A stretch of 64,000 bases of DNA from Citrobacter sp. FP75 (GTDB lineage Bacteria > Pseudomonadota > Gammaproteobacteria > Enterobacterales > Enterobacteriaceae): the NCBI RefSeq assembly GCF_018342065.1, contig NZ_JAFDOE010000003.1, forward strand, positions 1 through 64,000. The letters are read 5' to 3'. Positions 46,027 through 57,106 of this stretch are shown here, one piece after another. Below the pieces are notes generated by a model. It was not told the origin of the DNA. It did no database searches and worked only from the letters and a program-made list of their open reading frames with translations. The translations under genes were made by a program, and so were the position numbers. Each line of letters starts with the position of its first letter. Position 1 is the first letter of the stretch.

Positions 46027-46342
46027 CAGGCCTCCTCTGGCATATCAATAAACACCTCTCCACCTTCTACGTATACCGGGTAGGTCGTCAGTGGATCGGT
46101 AGCGGGCAGGCACAGCGCCTTGCCGGTTTTCAGGCAGAAGCTGGCGGCATGCAGTGGACACTCCACGGTGGCATCGTCTTCCAGATAACCTTCTGACATC
46201 GAGGCGTTACCGTGGCTACAGCGATCGTTAATGGCGTAGAACTCACCGCCAACGTTAAACAGCGCGATGACCGGCGAGGTGTCGAGCCGCAGCGCTTCCC
46301 CCTCCGGTAAATCCCCTACGGGGCAGGCAAATACACGATTCA

Positions 46343-46343
<1 letters not shown>
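46026..46343 (-). CDS. hcaC: 3-Phenylpropionate dioxygenase ferredoxin HcaC
   Basis: HcaC is a Rieske-type ferredoxin of 105 residues that carries electrons from HcaD to the oxygenase. The 2Fe-2S ligands are in [11 protein letters not shown] and CPLHAASF (CxH...CxxH). It lies between hcaF and hcaB with one-base overlaps on each side. Confidence 0.97.
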
Positions 46344-48237
<1,894 letters not shown>

Positions 48238-48354
48238 CTAAGATGTATTGACCTTCTTTTTTTGTGCCATAAGGATGTTGCTGGTTGGTTATCAATCTGT
48301 GAAATAGTAAATATCTACCAGCTGAGACGTTTTTTCGATAACAAGGAGCAGGTC

Positions 48355-49254
48355 ATGGAACTGAGGCACTTACGCTATTTCGTCGCGGTGGCGCAGGCGC
48401 TGAATTTCACCCGTGCGGCAGAGAAGTTGCATACCTCTCAGCCGTCGTTAAGCAGCCAGATCCGCGATCTGGAAGCCTGTGTCGGGGTGACGCTGCTGGT
48501 ACGCGATAAACGGAAAGTTGCCCTGACGGCGGCGGGGGAATGCTTTCTGCAGGATGCGCTGGCAATCCTCGAACAGGCGGAAAACGCCAAAATTCGTGCC
48601 CGTAAGGCAGTGCAGGAAGACAACCATTTCTCGATTGGATTTGTCCCTTCCGCAGAGGTGAATCTGCTGCCGAAGGTGCTGCCGCTGTTCCGATTAAAAC
48701 AACCGGACACACATATTGAACTGGTGAGCCTGATAACCACCGAGCAGGAAGAGAAGATCCTGCGCGGGGAGCTGGATGTGGGCTTAATGCGCCATCCGGT
48801 TTACAGTCCGGAACTTGACTATCTGGAGCTGATTCATGAACCGCTGGTCGTGGTACTGCCGGTTAACCATCCGTTAGCCAGCGAGAAGACGATATCGGCA
48901 CAGCAACTGCACGGCGTGAATTTTGTCAGTACCGATCCGGCCTATTCCGGCGCGCTAGCGAAGATTGTCAAAACGTGGTTTCAGCAGCAGGAAAGCCAGC
49001 CCAATATCGTGCAGGTCGCTACCAATATTCTGGTAACCATGAACCTGGTCGGCATGGGGCTGGGTGTGACTTTGATACCCGGTTATATGAATAATTTTAA
49101 TACCGGTCAGGTGGTTTTTCGCCCAATTGCGGGCGATGCCCCGACCATCGCGTTGCTGATGGCCTGGAAAAGGGGCGAGTTGAAGCCCGCCCTGCGGGAT
49201 TTTATTGAGTTGGTGCAGCGGGGCCTGCTAGCGCCGGTTGAGGCCGAAGGCTGA
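48355..49254 (+). CDS. hcaR: LysR-family activator HcaR
   Basis: HcaR activates hcaEFCBD in response to phenylpropionate or cinnamate. ATG 48355 has AAGGAG upstream and begins MELRHLRYFVAVAQALNFTR, giving 299 residues (E. coli 296). The N-terminal winged helix has AAEKLHTSQPSLSSQIRDLE. Its last 27 bases overlap the end of the convergent GH2 gene. The transporter hcaT, next to hcaR in E. coli, is not here. Confidence 0.95.
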   Translation: MELRHLRYFVAVAQALNFTRAAEKLHTSQPSLSSQIRDLEACVGVTLLVRDKRKVALTAAGECFLQDALAILEQAENAKIRARKAVQEDNHFSIGFVPSAEVNLLPKVLPLFRLKQPDTHIELVSLITTEQEEKILRGELDVGLMRHPVYSPELDYLELIHEPLVVVLPVNHPLASEKTISAQQLHGVNFVSTDPAYSGALAKIVKTWFQQQESQPNIVQVATNILVTMNLVGMGLGVTLIPGYMNNFNTGQVVFRPIAGDAPTIALLMAWKRGELKPALRDFIELVQRGLLAPVEAEG

Positions 49255-52200
49255 AAACTGGCGATGTCCGGCCCAGATACCGTTGGTTAACCCTTGGTAG
49301 ATTATTCGCAGAAAGCGCGTTTCAACGTCGAACTCATCCTCATGTGTCTGTTGCGCCGTAACCTGATGGGTTTTATTTACCACGACGTTCCAACTTTCAC
49401 CATCAAGTGAGCTCTGGATGACATAGGCGTAAACCGCGTTTTCGTTGAAGACAATTTTGGTGGACGTAACGGGCTGAACAATGCCGAGATCAACCTGCCA
49501 GTAATGACCCACTTCGGCGTCGGCCGCTATCCATGATGTTGATGGATTGCCGTCATTGCCGCGTAAAGGCCCATAGTTCAGTGACTTCATGCTATCGGTA
49601 TGTGCAGGTTGCCCTAAGGCCAGGTCCGTTTTGGCCTCCTGGTCAGGAACCACAGTAGTGAACAGCGCGCGTATTTCCGCAATATCCAGTTGGGTGCATG
49701 GCATGAAGTCATCTGAGGCCAAATAACGGTAAAGCGCGCTTTTTAGCTGCTCGCTAACGCCAGTGTGTGAGTGGGTCTCAATATTTAGCGTACATACCAT
49801 CAGCCGACCCTGGCCCACCTGGCATTCGAAAAGGTTCGTGCTTTTGTGATTATGGAAAAAGTTAGGCGTCAGCAACGTTAAGGGCTTGCAGCGTTCAAGT
49901 GAATCTATATTCATTGCAAAACTATTTTCCAGCAATGATTTCCACTCCAGAGTCGCATAGTTTTCGCAAGGGAAATAGCGGCTAAACAGCGGGTGTTGAT
50001 TATTAATGACCATCCCACAGGGATCTTTACTGGCAAAATGTACCGGGCTCCAGAAGACCGGAAACCAGGTACTGGTTGCGAGTTGCGCCACCTGATTTGG
50101 GGTGGGTAGCAACAGGATATTTTCCCCATTCTGCAAACGTGTTTCTATGGTTGGAGACCATTCATTGCAGAGGCTTATTGATGTTGGAAGTGAGGTTGAT
50201 TCATTCTTTCCATAGACCCAAATATCCCATTGATTTTGATACGGGGTATCACGGATTTCGGCTTTGATCTGCATCGCCTGCCTTCCTGTTACTTGACTGA
50301 AAGGGGCGGAATGAATTGTCAGCGGCTGCTTCAGCAGCCCGAGAGGTACTTCATCAATAAATATATTCTGGGCAAACAGCACCTGCTGATTTTCGCCAAT
50401 AATCTGTATTTGCAGCGTCACCTGATGAAGCGGATGTGCACCATAATGAGCAATTTGCACCTCTGCGACAAAATCATCATCACAGGTATAGAACAAAGTG
50501 GGTATCATCACCAGTGGTACGGTTTCACAGCAAAAATGGCGAAATGCTTCTGCGGGAACGATATTTTTACTGGCATAAAATGCATCAAGAATACCGACGG
50601 TTGCGGTGCTCTGCCCCGGAAAATCATGCAGGCTCAGTAGTTGTATACCGCCCATATTCCGGGTGCGCAGAGCGGCTTCTATTTCCATTTTATACAGCAA
50701 TAAGGCTAGCTTGCCGGATGAGTGAATAAAGTCATTAAGATACGGCAGCAGATTTTTTTGCTCGAGATCATCGCGAATGCGCTGCAAATTCACTGGCGTT
50801 AAGCATCCGGTATAACGGGGAATTTCGGCTACGTTAGGGTAAATAACGTATTGTCCAACCTCATGAGAGATAACTGGGATCCGCTGTGTCTGGATGCCGG
50901 TCAAAAAATTCAGCGTGGTGGTTTCTGCCAGTTGATCGAGAAAGTATTGCCCGCGAACGCCTATTCCCTTCGACGATTGGGTGATGAAGAGATCGTCCTC
51001 TTCTGTAACCGTACGATCCCAGTTGCTGGTTAACGTATAGAGGATCTGCGGTTGAATGTTTTTTAGCCGCTGCACAATATCACGCAGAAGCTGAAAGTCA
51101 CCGTTTAATTCGTTGCCATTACTGAAAATACAAAACGAAGGGTGAATGGACCATGTTCTGATAATTCGCTCGGCCTCTTCGGGGAGCCAACGGTAATGTT
51201 CTGGATATTTGCCGACCGGAAAATCCATCCAGTTATCCATCCATACCGGGCCTTCCACCTGAAGATATAGTCCTTCGCGGTCGGCGCAAATAAAGGCCGC
51301 CTCAGGTGGACACCAGGAGTGAAAGCGGACGTGGTTAAGTCCATGACGTTTTAGCTGTTGGAACACATGTGTCCATTCTGTTTCCGTTGTTGGCGGATAG
51401 CCGGTCAATGGGTATATGCAGCAGTCTATATTGCCGCGTAAGAAACGTGGTGTGCCGTTAATTTTCAACACGCTGTCGTGAGTGCTGAGTTGGCGGAATC
51501 CGGTGGTTTTTTCTATTACGGCGGTGATGGATGATGAGTCCGCGAGGTTCCGGATTTCGACCGCTAATAGATACTGATGTGGTGTAAATTCGTCCCACAA
51601 TACAACGTGGTCGGCGAGTAAAAAATCGAGGGTAATCGTCTGTTGATCGGGGTTAGTCTGTTGAGATTGAACTTCTTGCTGAACGACACGACCGTCCTGT
51701 TCGCGAAGGGTTAAGGTGAGTATGATATTCCGCCAGTCGGCAATGACCGACTCCTTATCGATACATACTTTCGTCTGTCGACTCAGGCTATCCATGGTCA
51801 CCAGCAGGTGATTCAGACGATGGCGATCTTGAATTTGTAGCTCAACTTTACCAACAATGCCGTTCCAGATAGTTTGCGTTTGATCGGTACGGGCACTGGG
51901 CCAATTGCCGAGGTTCTGGATATCGCGATTGTCGATTCGCAACGTAACCTGCTGTGTTTTCCCTTCGCTGATATAGCGAGTGATATCAAATTGATGTGGG
52001 GTCGAGAGGCTATCCTGGCGACCTAAGGTAAAGCCATCGACCCATAGCTGTGTTTCACCCATAATGCGTTCGAGAAATAAAATCACCCGACGATTGACGC
52101 CGATGTCTGTCAGGCAAATATCCGTTTGATACCAGACCGCCCCCTGGTACGTATAGTCAGTTCTCAGGCATTGTACGGCTTCTTTGGTTAGGCCTGGCGC

Positions 52201-52371
52201 TAATACATTACACTCGCCCACTCTGTTTTCAGCACAGGTGCCGGGAATACGAAAGCGGGTAGAATCTAAGCTAGTTTCGAACCATTTTTCATCGGTTCCT
52301 GTGTCCTGAGGGTCTATTTTAACCCGCCACTCGCCCTGTAGATTCACTGTCTTTCCATCATGTAGCTGCAT
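49228..52371 (-). CDS. Cytoplasmic glycoside hydrolase family 2 protein with discoidin-like C-terminus
   Basis: A 1047-residue enzyme without signal peptide, so cytoplasmic. Domains: an N-terminal sugar-binding jelly roll (~5-185), an immunoglobulin-like domain (~190-295), a GH2 TIM barrel (~300-600), further beta domains, and an F5/8 type C (discoidin)-like domain (~915-1045) with LRGNDGNPSTSWIAADAE and HYWQVDLG. By family position the acid/base is Glu421 in SNGNELNGD and the nucleophile Glu504 in ISHEVGQY. It is not ordinary LacZ; the exact sugar is unknown, with a beta-galactoside or uronide possible. It is the last gene of the galactoside operon, 82 bp after the lipoprotein gene, with its own AGGAG. 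Confidence 0.85.
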   Translation of the reverse strand: MQLHDGKTVNLQGEWRVKIDPQDTGTDEKWFETSLDSTRFRIPGTCAENRVGECNVLAPGLTKEAVQCLRTDYTYQGAVWYQTDICLTDIGVNRRVILFLERIMGETQLWVDGFTLGRQDSLSTPHQFDITRYISEGKTQQVTLRIDNRDIQNLGNWPSARTDQTQTIWNGIVGKVELQIQDRHRLNHLLVTMDSLSRQTKVCIDKESVIADWRNIILTLTLREQDGRVVQQEVQSQQTNPDQQTITLDFLLADHVVLWDEFTPHQYLLAVEIRNLADSSSITAVIEKTTGFRQLSTHDSVLKINGTPRFLRGNIDCCIYPLTGYPPTTETEWTHVFQQLKRHGLNHVRFHSWCPPEAAFICADREGLYLQVEGPVWMDNWMDFPVGKYPEHYRWLPEEAERIIRTWSIHPSFCIFSNGNELNGDFQLLRDIVQRLKNIQPQILYTLTSNWDRTVTEEDDLFITQSSKGIGVRGQYFLDQLAETTTLNFLTGIQTQRIPVISHEVGQYVIYPNVAEIPRYTGCLTPVNLQRIRDDLEQKNLLPYLNDFIHSSGKLALLLYKMEIEAALRTRNMGGIQLLSLHDFPGQSTATVGILDAFYASKNIVPAEAFRHFCCETVPLVMIPTLFYTCDDDFVAEVQIAHYGAHPLHQVTLQIQIIGENQQVLFAQNIFIDEVPLGLLKQPLTIHSAPFSQVTGRQAMQIKAEIRDTPYQNQWDIWVYGKNESTSLPTSISLCNEWSPTIETRLQNGENILLLPTPNQVAQLATSTWFPVFWSPVHFASKDPCGMVINNQHPLFSRYFPCENYATLEWKSLLENSFAMNIDSLERCKPLTLLTPNFFHNHKSTNLFECQVGQGRLMVCTLNIETHSHTGVSEQLKSALYRYLASDDFMPCTQLDIAEIRALFTTVVPDQEAKTDLALGQPAHTDSMKSLNYGPLRGNDGNPSTSWIAADAEVGHYWQVDLGIVQPVTSTKIVFNENAVYAYVIQSSLDGESWNVVVNKTHQVTAQQTHEDEFDVETRFLRIIYQGLTNGIWAGHRQFSAFGLNRR

Positions 52372-52406
52372 ATGTTCTCCTTTGCGGATTGAACTTATCA
52401 GGAAAG

Positions 52407-52442
52407 AAAGGCGGCTTTTTCCCCTGGATATATACCGCCTTT
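52407..52442 (-). other. Hairpin between lipoprotein and GH2 genes
   Basis: AAAGGCGG and CCGCCTTT form an 8-bp stem with a 20-base loop, followed on the minus strand by TTTCC-type bases. It may partly end or process the operon transcript before the last gene. Confidence 0.5.
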
Positions 52443-52453
52443 CTGCAGGTTAT

Positions 52454-52648
52454 TTAGCGAGTTTCTTTCAGTATTTTGTCGCATTTTTCATTGTATGCCT
52501 GACCGTTGCCGGTCATTGCCGCCTGAATGCACTCCTGGTATGCCATTGGTGAAAGGGGGTCATTGCTGTCATGTATCTGCGGCGCAGGTGATGAGCTGGC
52601 GCAGCCTGCGAGGAAGAGGGCCGCGAGTACAGGTAGATACTTTTTCAT
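52454..52648 (-). CDS. Small lipoprotein of the galactoside operon
   Basis: A 64-residue protein with signal MKKYLPVLAALFLAGC, lipobox LAGC, so a mature lipoprotein of about 48 residues. Two cysteines remain in YQECIQAAMTGNGQAYNEKC and could form a disulfide. Ser-Ser-Ser follows the acylated Cys, favouring the outer membrane. It sits between the exported glycosidase and the GH2 gene, downstream of the porin gene. By setting it recalls the short lipoprotein encoded after the chitoporin chiP (chiQ); that homology is a guess. Function unknown. Confidence 0.75.
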   Translation of the reverse strand: MKKYLPVLAALFLAGCASSSPAPQIHDSNDPLSPMAYQECIQAAMTGNGQAYNEKCDKILKETR

Positions 52649-52663
52649 GATTTATCCCCGTTT

Positions 52664-55588
52664 TTATTTTTCATTGCGATAAAGGGTGAATAACAGCGCT
52701 TGCGAAGGAACGTCTTGCCAGCTTTTACCTCCATCGGAGGAGCGACGAAGTTTGCCACCTGAGTTGTGTGCCTTGTCGCTGCTCAGAGTGCCGTAGCTGT
52801 TTGTGCCAACGGCGTCGCTGGGGGATGAATCCTGTGAACTGAATATCATTGCGTACTGTTTGTGGGTATCAAGACCGGTTAAGCGTGGCCACAGCGAATA
52901 AATGGCGGGCTGTGCAGGCAGATTAAAAGGTGGGAGTGCGGCGCTGAACAGTATTTTCTCCGGTGTGCCGTGTGCATTAAGCTGCACAATCTGCACCCGG
53001 AAGTTATCGCCCGGTACCGCATTGACGTAATTCTCGAATAGCCAGAAATCGATCTTCGGCAGATCGCTGTGATTGAGGGTGAAGGTTTGCAGTAACTGAT
53101 TCGGCCCCTGAAGATCGAAGCGTTTTTCCCCACTTTGCGGTCCATCGCTGACGATACGCATTGCCGGAACGTTACTCGCAGCGTGGTAGGCGTTGATCTG
53201 CGGTGGCTGAACGTTCCCTTTACTGTCGAGATAGCTGAGGCGAATCTGGCGGGTGTTCACTGTCGGAAAAGCAAAGCTGCGGCGATCGCCAAGCAGATAA
53301 CCACGGGTCAGTGGGTGCCACTGCACGCCATCATCCCATGACAGCGTGTAGTTGCGCATGGCGAACGGCGTGGGTTCCTGAATCGTAATCTGGTTCAGGC
53401 GGGTAGGGTGCGGGAAGGTCAACGTAAAGCTGTTATCCGCTTCACGTAGCTTCAGTCCAGCGGCCAGATCGCGCGGTGGCTGCACCGAGCTTTGCGGAGT
53501 AGGAGTAAAGTGCAAAATAGCCGTTTCACCCGCCGCGAGACGATAGTGAATTGCGTCGGTTTTTTGCTGCCAGCTCATGCCGTCGTATAGACTGCTGACC
53601 TGCCACAGTGCCCGGCCTGTTAGCCCCAGCTCTAACGCCGACAGCTGCCACGTTTTTTCCGTATCGCCCCAATTGGTGAAGGCGACATATACGCTGCTAT
53701 CGCTTGCTCGCTGCACCAGCACTTCTGGACTATGTTCACCCTGATGATAAACGTTATTCAACGTTAGCGGACGGGCAGCGATGCCGCTGGACGCCAGCGC
53801 CAGCAGCGATTTGTTTTCCAGCCACGCGCTACGGTCTTCATCGACAAATGGGAGGTTATCACCTGCCAGCCAATGTCCGCCGTCCATTGCCACAGCGGTC
53901 GCCAGTCTCAACGCAGCACGCTGCCCGGAGCGGGCGTCGCCCTGTAGCAGTTGTTCCGGCACAAACATATCTGCGTCGTTGTAACGATACAATGTGCCGT
54001 TACTCCACCACGACAGCGCGCTGTTAAACGCCTGGCGTTCGATGCCACTGTAATTGGCGACCCCCAGCGAGGTATCGCAGGCGGTACGTCGGCCCTGGGT
54101 AAAAGCGGCGGGCAACAGGGGGGAAATGGATGCATCAAGGAAGATTGGCCGACTGGCTTTTAATGCCTCGTCGCGCATAATCTGCATTCCAAGGCGGTAG
54201 TTCTGGATGCCGTTCACTGCCGGGTCGTGGTGCTGGCCTTCATACAGCCCCATATCAAGAAAATCGAGTTTGATGTAATCAAAGCCCCAGTCGATATAGT
54301 TTTTGATATTGCGCCGTACGATGTACTGTGCTGCCGGGTGTGACATATCCAGCGCATAGCTGCCGAGGTAGGTCTTAATTAGCTTACCGTCTTTCCCTTT
54401 CAGACAGGCGTCCCGGTGGGTAAATCCGGTGTTATCCACCGGTAGATCCAGCCAGTTTTCATAAATTGCAAATGGCGTCAGATAGCCGCCCGCCTTAAGG
54501 CCTTTTTGATGCACGTGGCTGGTGAAAGCGCTCATTCCCTGCGGATACCCATCGGGTTGAAAGCCTCCATCCATATTGACGTACTCATAGCCAAGCGGTT
54601 TGAGATGTTGGGCGATATAGTCGGTCATGGCGTACATATCACGTGCCTTGCCGTAGCTGTCGTGGGAATAGAAAGCGTTAAAACCCACCGGCACGTTACC
54701 CTGCCAGGACATACCCGGCTCACCCTGATTGTAGACTGTACCGTACGTCTCCAGGCCGTCACGATAGTCAGTGAAGTACCCGAGAAAAAATAGATCGGAT
54801 GCCACATGCGTACCGTGCTGCTCTCCGCCCCAGTTGTACAGCGCAAAGCGGCTTAACGGTGCATTGGCACTTTTTGCCTCGCCTAACTGCTGACTGCTTT
54901 TCCATCGTTGTACTGTCGCCGCTCCTGCCACCAGACCGTGGCGATTGACGTTATCAAACAGCGCTGTTACCCAGTGGCTGATGCCGTTGAACTTCACCAT
55001 CGGTTCCTGCGGGTCGGCAAAACGATCGGTACCGTTCTGGCTCAGACCAAATTGATTGACCGGCGCTACGCCAAAATCAAAATTGTTGGTATAGGGCGTG
55101 GTGTAAATGCGCTTATCGTGGCCCTTGCCAATATCCGCGAAGGTAGCTGATATCGGCGTGAGCCGGGTGATCGTTAGCGGCGTCGACGCGGAGACAGCCA
55201 TATCACTCAGCAGCCAGGGACTGTTATCAAAAAACCAGAAATCGGTGGTTAACGCGCGCCCATTGGCAAAACGAGCGGTTAACACCAACTTATTGCCCTG
55301 ACCCCAGCGCTTGTCGTAAACGGTTTGCCACTGGGGCGTACGCTGTGTTGCCGACTGGCTGTTTAGCGTCAGTGCTGGGTTTTGCAACTGCGCTTCACTG
55401 TGAAAGCGGGTAATAAGCGGAGTATTGCGCCACAGTAGTGAGCCTTCGCCCGCGTTGAGGTTATAGCGCAGCGTGTAATCACCGTGCTGAACGATGACCT
55501 CATTACCTCGCTGGCTGAACTGCGCCGCGTGGGCGCAGGGGAGCAGAACGATAAGCAGTAGCCCTACCCATTTCAGTTGTTTGTTCAT
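52664..55588 (-). CDS. Exported alpha-galactosidase-like glycoside hydrolase
   Basis: A 974-residue protein with a type I signal peptide, hydrophobic WVGLLLIVLLPCAHA, cut after residue 21, hence periplasmic or exported. A beta-sandwich N-terminal region (~22-285) precedes a TIM barrel with VNMDGGFQPDGYPQG, and the probable nucleophile Asp442 in YIKLDFLD. Asp505 in TACDTSLG is the likely acid/base. This is clan GH-D style (GH27/GH36-like). The ~320 residues after the barrel include a galactose-binding-like fold. Alpha-galactoside cleavage is inferred, not proven. It lies 22 bp after the porin gene and 15 bp before the lipoprotein gene. Confidence 0.8.
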   Translation of the reverse strand: MNKQLKWVGLLLIVLLPCAHAAQFSQRGNEVIVQHGDYTLRYNLNAGEGSLLWRNTPLITRFHSEAQLQNPALTLNSQSATQRTPQWQTVYDKRWGQGNKLVLTARFANGRALTTDFWFFDNSPWLLSDMAVSASTPLTITRLTPISATFADIGKGHDKRIYTTPYTNNFDFGVAPVNQFGLSQNGTDRFADPQEPMVKFNGISHWVTALFDNVNRHGLVAGAATVQRWKSSQQLGEAKSANAPLSRFALYNWGGEQHGTHVASDLFFLGYFTDYRDGLETYGTVYNQGEPGMSWQGNVPVGFNAFYSHDSYGKARDMYAMTDYIAQHLKPLGYEYVNMDGGFQPDGYPQGMSAFTSHVHQKGLKAGGYLTPFAIYENWLDLPVDNTGFTHRDACLKGKDGKLIKTYLGSYALDMSHPAAQYIVRRNIKNYIDWGFDYIKLDFLDMGLYEGQHHDPAVNGIQNYRLGMQIMRDEALKASRPIFLDASISPLLPAAFTQGRRTACDTSLGVANYSGIERQAFNSALSWWSNGTLYRYNDADMFVPEQLLQGDARSGQRAALRLATAVAMDGGHWLAGDNLPFVDEDRSAWLENKSLLALASSGIAARPLTLNNVYHQGEHSPEVLVQRASDSSVYVAFTNWGDTEKTWQLSALELGLTGRALWQVSSLYDGMSWQQKTDAIHYRLAAGETAILHFTPTPQSSVQPPRDLAAGLKLREADNSFTLTFPHPTRLNQITIQEPTPFAMRNYTLSWDDGVQWHPLTRGYLLGDRRSFAFPTVNTRQIRLSYLDSKGNVQPPQINAYHAASNVPAMRIVSDGPQSGEKRFDLQGPNQLLQTFTLNHSDLPKIDFWLFENYVNAVPGDNFRVQIVQLNAHGTPEKILFSAALPPFNLPAQPAIYSLWPRLTGLDTHKQYAMIFSSQDSSPSDAVGTNSYGTLSSDKAHNSGGKLRRSSDGGKSWQDVPSQALLFTLYRNEK

Positions 55589-55610
55589 CGAATTCTCGCT
55601 TTGCGCAGGA

Positions 55611-57029
55611 TTAGAAAATAGTGAACGGTGCGATCACATTGAATTTGATATCAATTTCATCCTGAAACATGTTGTTGTAGCCGCCACTGTAGTTTGGGTT
55701 GCTACCGTGGTTGTCGTAGTCGATGTAGTGAAGATTAAATAGCGTTCCCTTCAGGCGACCGGTTTGCACGGTGTGAGCGATGTTGAGCGTCCATGCGGAT
55801 TCGTCGATACGCTGGTTCTGGTCTGCCAGTTCGCCATTAACGGTACAGCTGGTACACGGCTTGGCATTCCAACCATAGGCGTAGCCGACGCCGACAGCCC
55901 AGCCAGCGAGATCGTAGTTTTTCAAATCGTACGTGACCGCGGCGAAAGCAGAGGTTTCACCGTTGGCATCAAAGTCGGACGCAGCGTCCCACCAGATATC
56001 CAGACGACCGTTGGAGCTGGCGTAGGCTGGGGTAATACGTTGCAGGAAGAAGCCCTGATTACCTTCTGCTTTGACGGTTTGCGCTTCCAGGCGGAAGTCG
56101 AGAGTATCGACGGTATAACCAAGCGTTATCCCCTGTAGCCATGCCAGACCAGAGTATTCGTCATTGATGGAGCCGTAGGCGCCAGGCGTACCGTCACCAA
56201 CCTTATCTTTAGCACCGTAAAACTGATAGCTGGTGCGCAACATGTTACCGGCGACTGGGAAGCTGTAAGACACTTTCCCCATATACTGATCCATAAAACC
56301 TTCGGCCTGTGCCCATGAAGCTTCCAGCAGAAGGTTGTTTTTAAAGTCGTATTTCATTCCTAGCGCCTGAACATAATCGATTTTGGTTTTATTATCAGCT
56401 GCGCGGAATTCATACATTTCGGTATACCATGGAGCTTTATACTTATCCGACCATAAATAGGAGCTGGAGAGCGTGCCATATTTACCGAAATCCCAGGAAC
56501 CGCCCAATTCGCTACCCTGATAGGCTCCGGGAACAAAACCCCAGTGTACCGCTAATAGAGTTTGGCCGGATGGCTGGATATAACCGGAACGCATCCAGTA
56601 ATCGTCATATTTTAATTTCATTGCAGCTTTATAGAGATTAAATCCGCCTTTATCGCCGGACCAGTCTTCGCCCCAGCGCTGGTTTGCCGAGCTAAGACTG
56701 ATTTCGTTCGGGTGGGCTGCGTTGCCTGTTGCCAGGTTGGCAGCGGCAAATCCTGCGACATCGAAGCCAATAAAATCAGCGGCATAACCGGAAGTGAAGT
56801 CGAGATTAGCGTTAAATGTACCGTGATGGAGATCTTCCACGTAATCGCCATAAGTGGCGCTGCCCGGTGTCATATCGCGCTTATCGCGATAGCGCTGGGA
56901 ATAATAGATTCCACCGGTTAAATGTGAGTCATCCCAGAACCCTTCGGCGTGTGCCGGGGAAATATAAAAAGGTGAAATAAGAATGATACTAATAAGGCTA
57001 AACAGAGGGATATTATTGTTTTTGGACAT
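55611..57029 (-). CDS. OprD/ChiP-like outer-membrane porin
   Basis: A 472-residue outer-membrane protein. The start MSKNNNIPLFSL has AAGGAT seven bases upstream; an ATG six codons earlier lacks one. The signal peptide ends at SPAHA before EGFWDDSHLTGG. The rest is alternating, aromatic-rich beta strands with the typical opening GGIYYSQRYRDKRD and a terminal aromatic residue (APFTIF). The length is close to E. coli ChiP (468). It probably admits the oligosaccharide cleaved by the neighbouring enzymes. A hairpin separates it from the GH36 gene. Confidence 0.83.
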   Translation of the reverse strand: MSKNNNIPLFSLISIILISPFYISPAHAEGFWDDSHLTGGIYYSQRYRDKRDMTPGSATYGDYVEDLHHGTFNANLDFTSGYAADFIGFDVAGFAAANLATGNAAHPNEISLSSANQRWGEDWSGDKGGFNLYKAAMKLKYDDYWMRSGYIQPSGQTLLAVHWGFVPGAYQGSELGGSWDFGKYGTLSSSYLWSDKYKAPWYTEMYEFRAADNKTKIDYVQALGMKYDFKNNLLLEASWAQAEGFMDQYMGKVSYSFPVAGNMLRTSYQFYGAKDKVGDGTPGAYGSINDEYSGLAWLQGITLGYTVDTLDFRLEAQTVKAEGNQGFFLQRITPAYASSNGRLDIWWDAASDFDANGETSAFAAVTYDLKNYDLAGWAVGVGYAYGWNAKPCTSCTVNGELADQNQRIDESAWTLNIAHTVQTGRLKGTLFNLHYIDYDNHGSNPNYSGGYNNMFQDEIDIKFNVIAPFTIF

Positions 57030-57076
57030 GAGAAAATCCTTCTTCATGACGAAGAATAAAATGGCTGTTTTATTAG

Positions 57077-57095
57077 GTGGGGGCGTTGCCCCCAC
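57077..57095 (-). other. Intercistronic hairpin before the porin gene
   Basis: GTGGGGGC/GCCCCCAC is a perfect 8-bp GC stem with a 3-base loop, between the GH36 stop and the porin start. The following bases (CTAATAAAA) are not a T run, so it is more likely an mRNA stability or processing element than a terminator. Confidence 0.7.
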
Positions 57096-57106
57096 ATTTT
57101 AGATGA

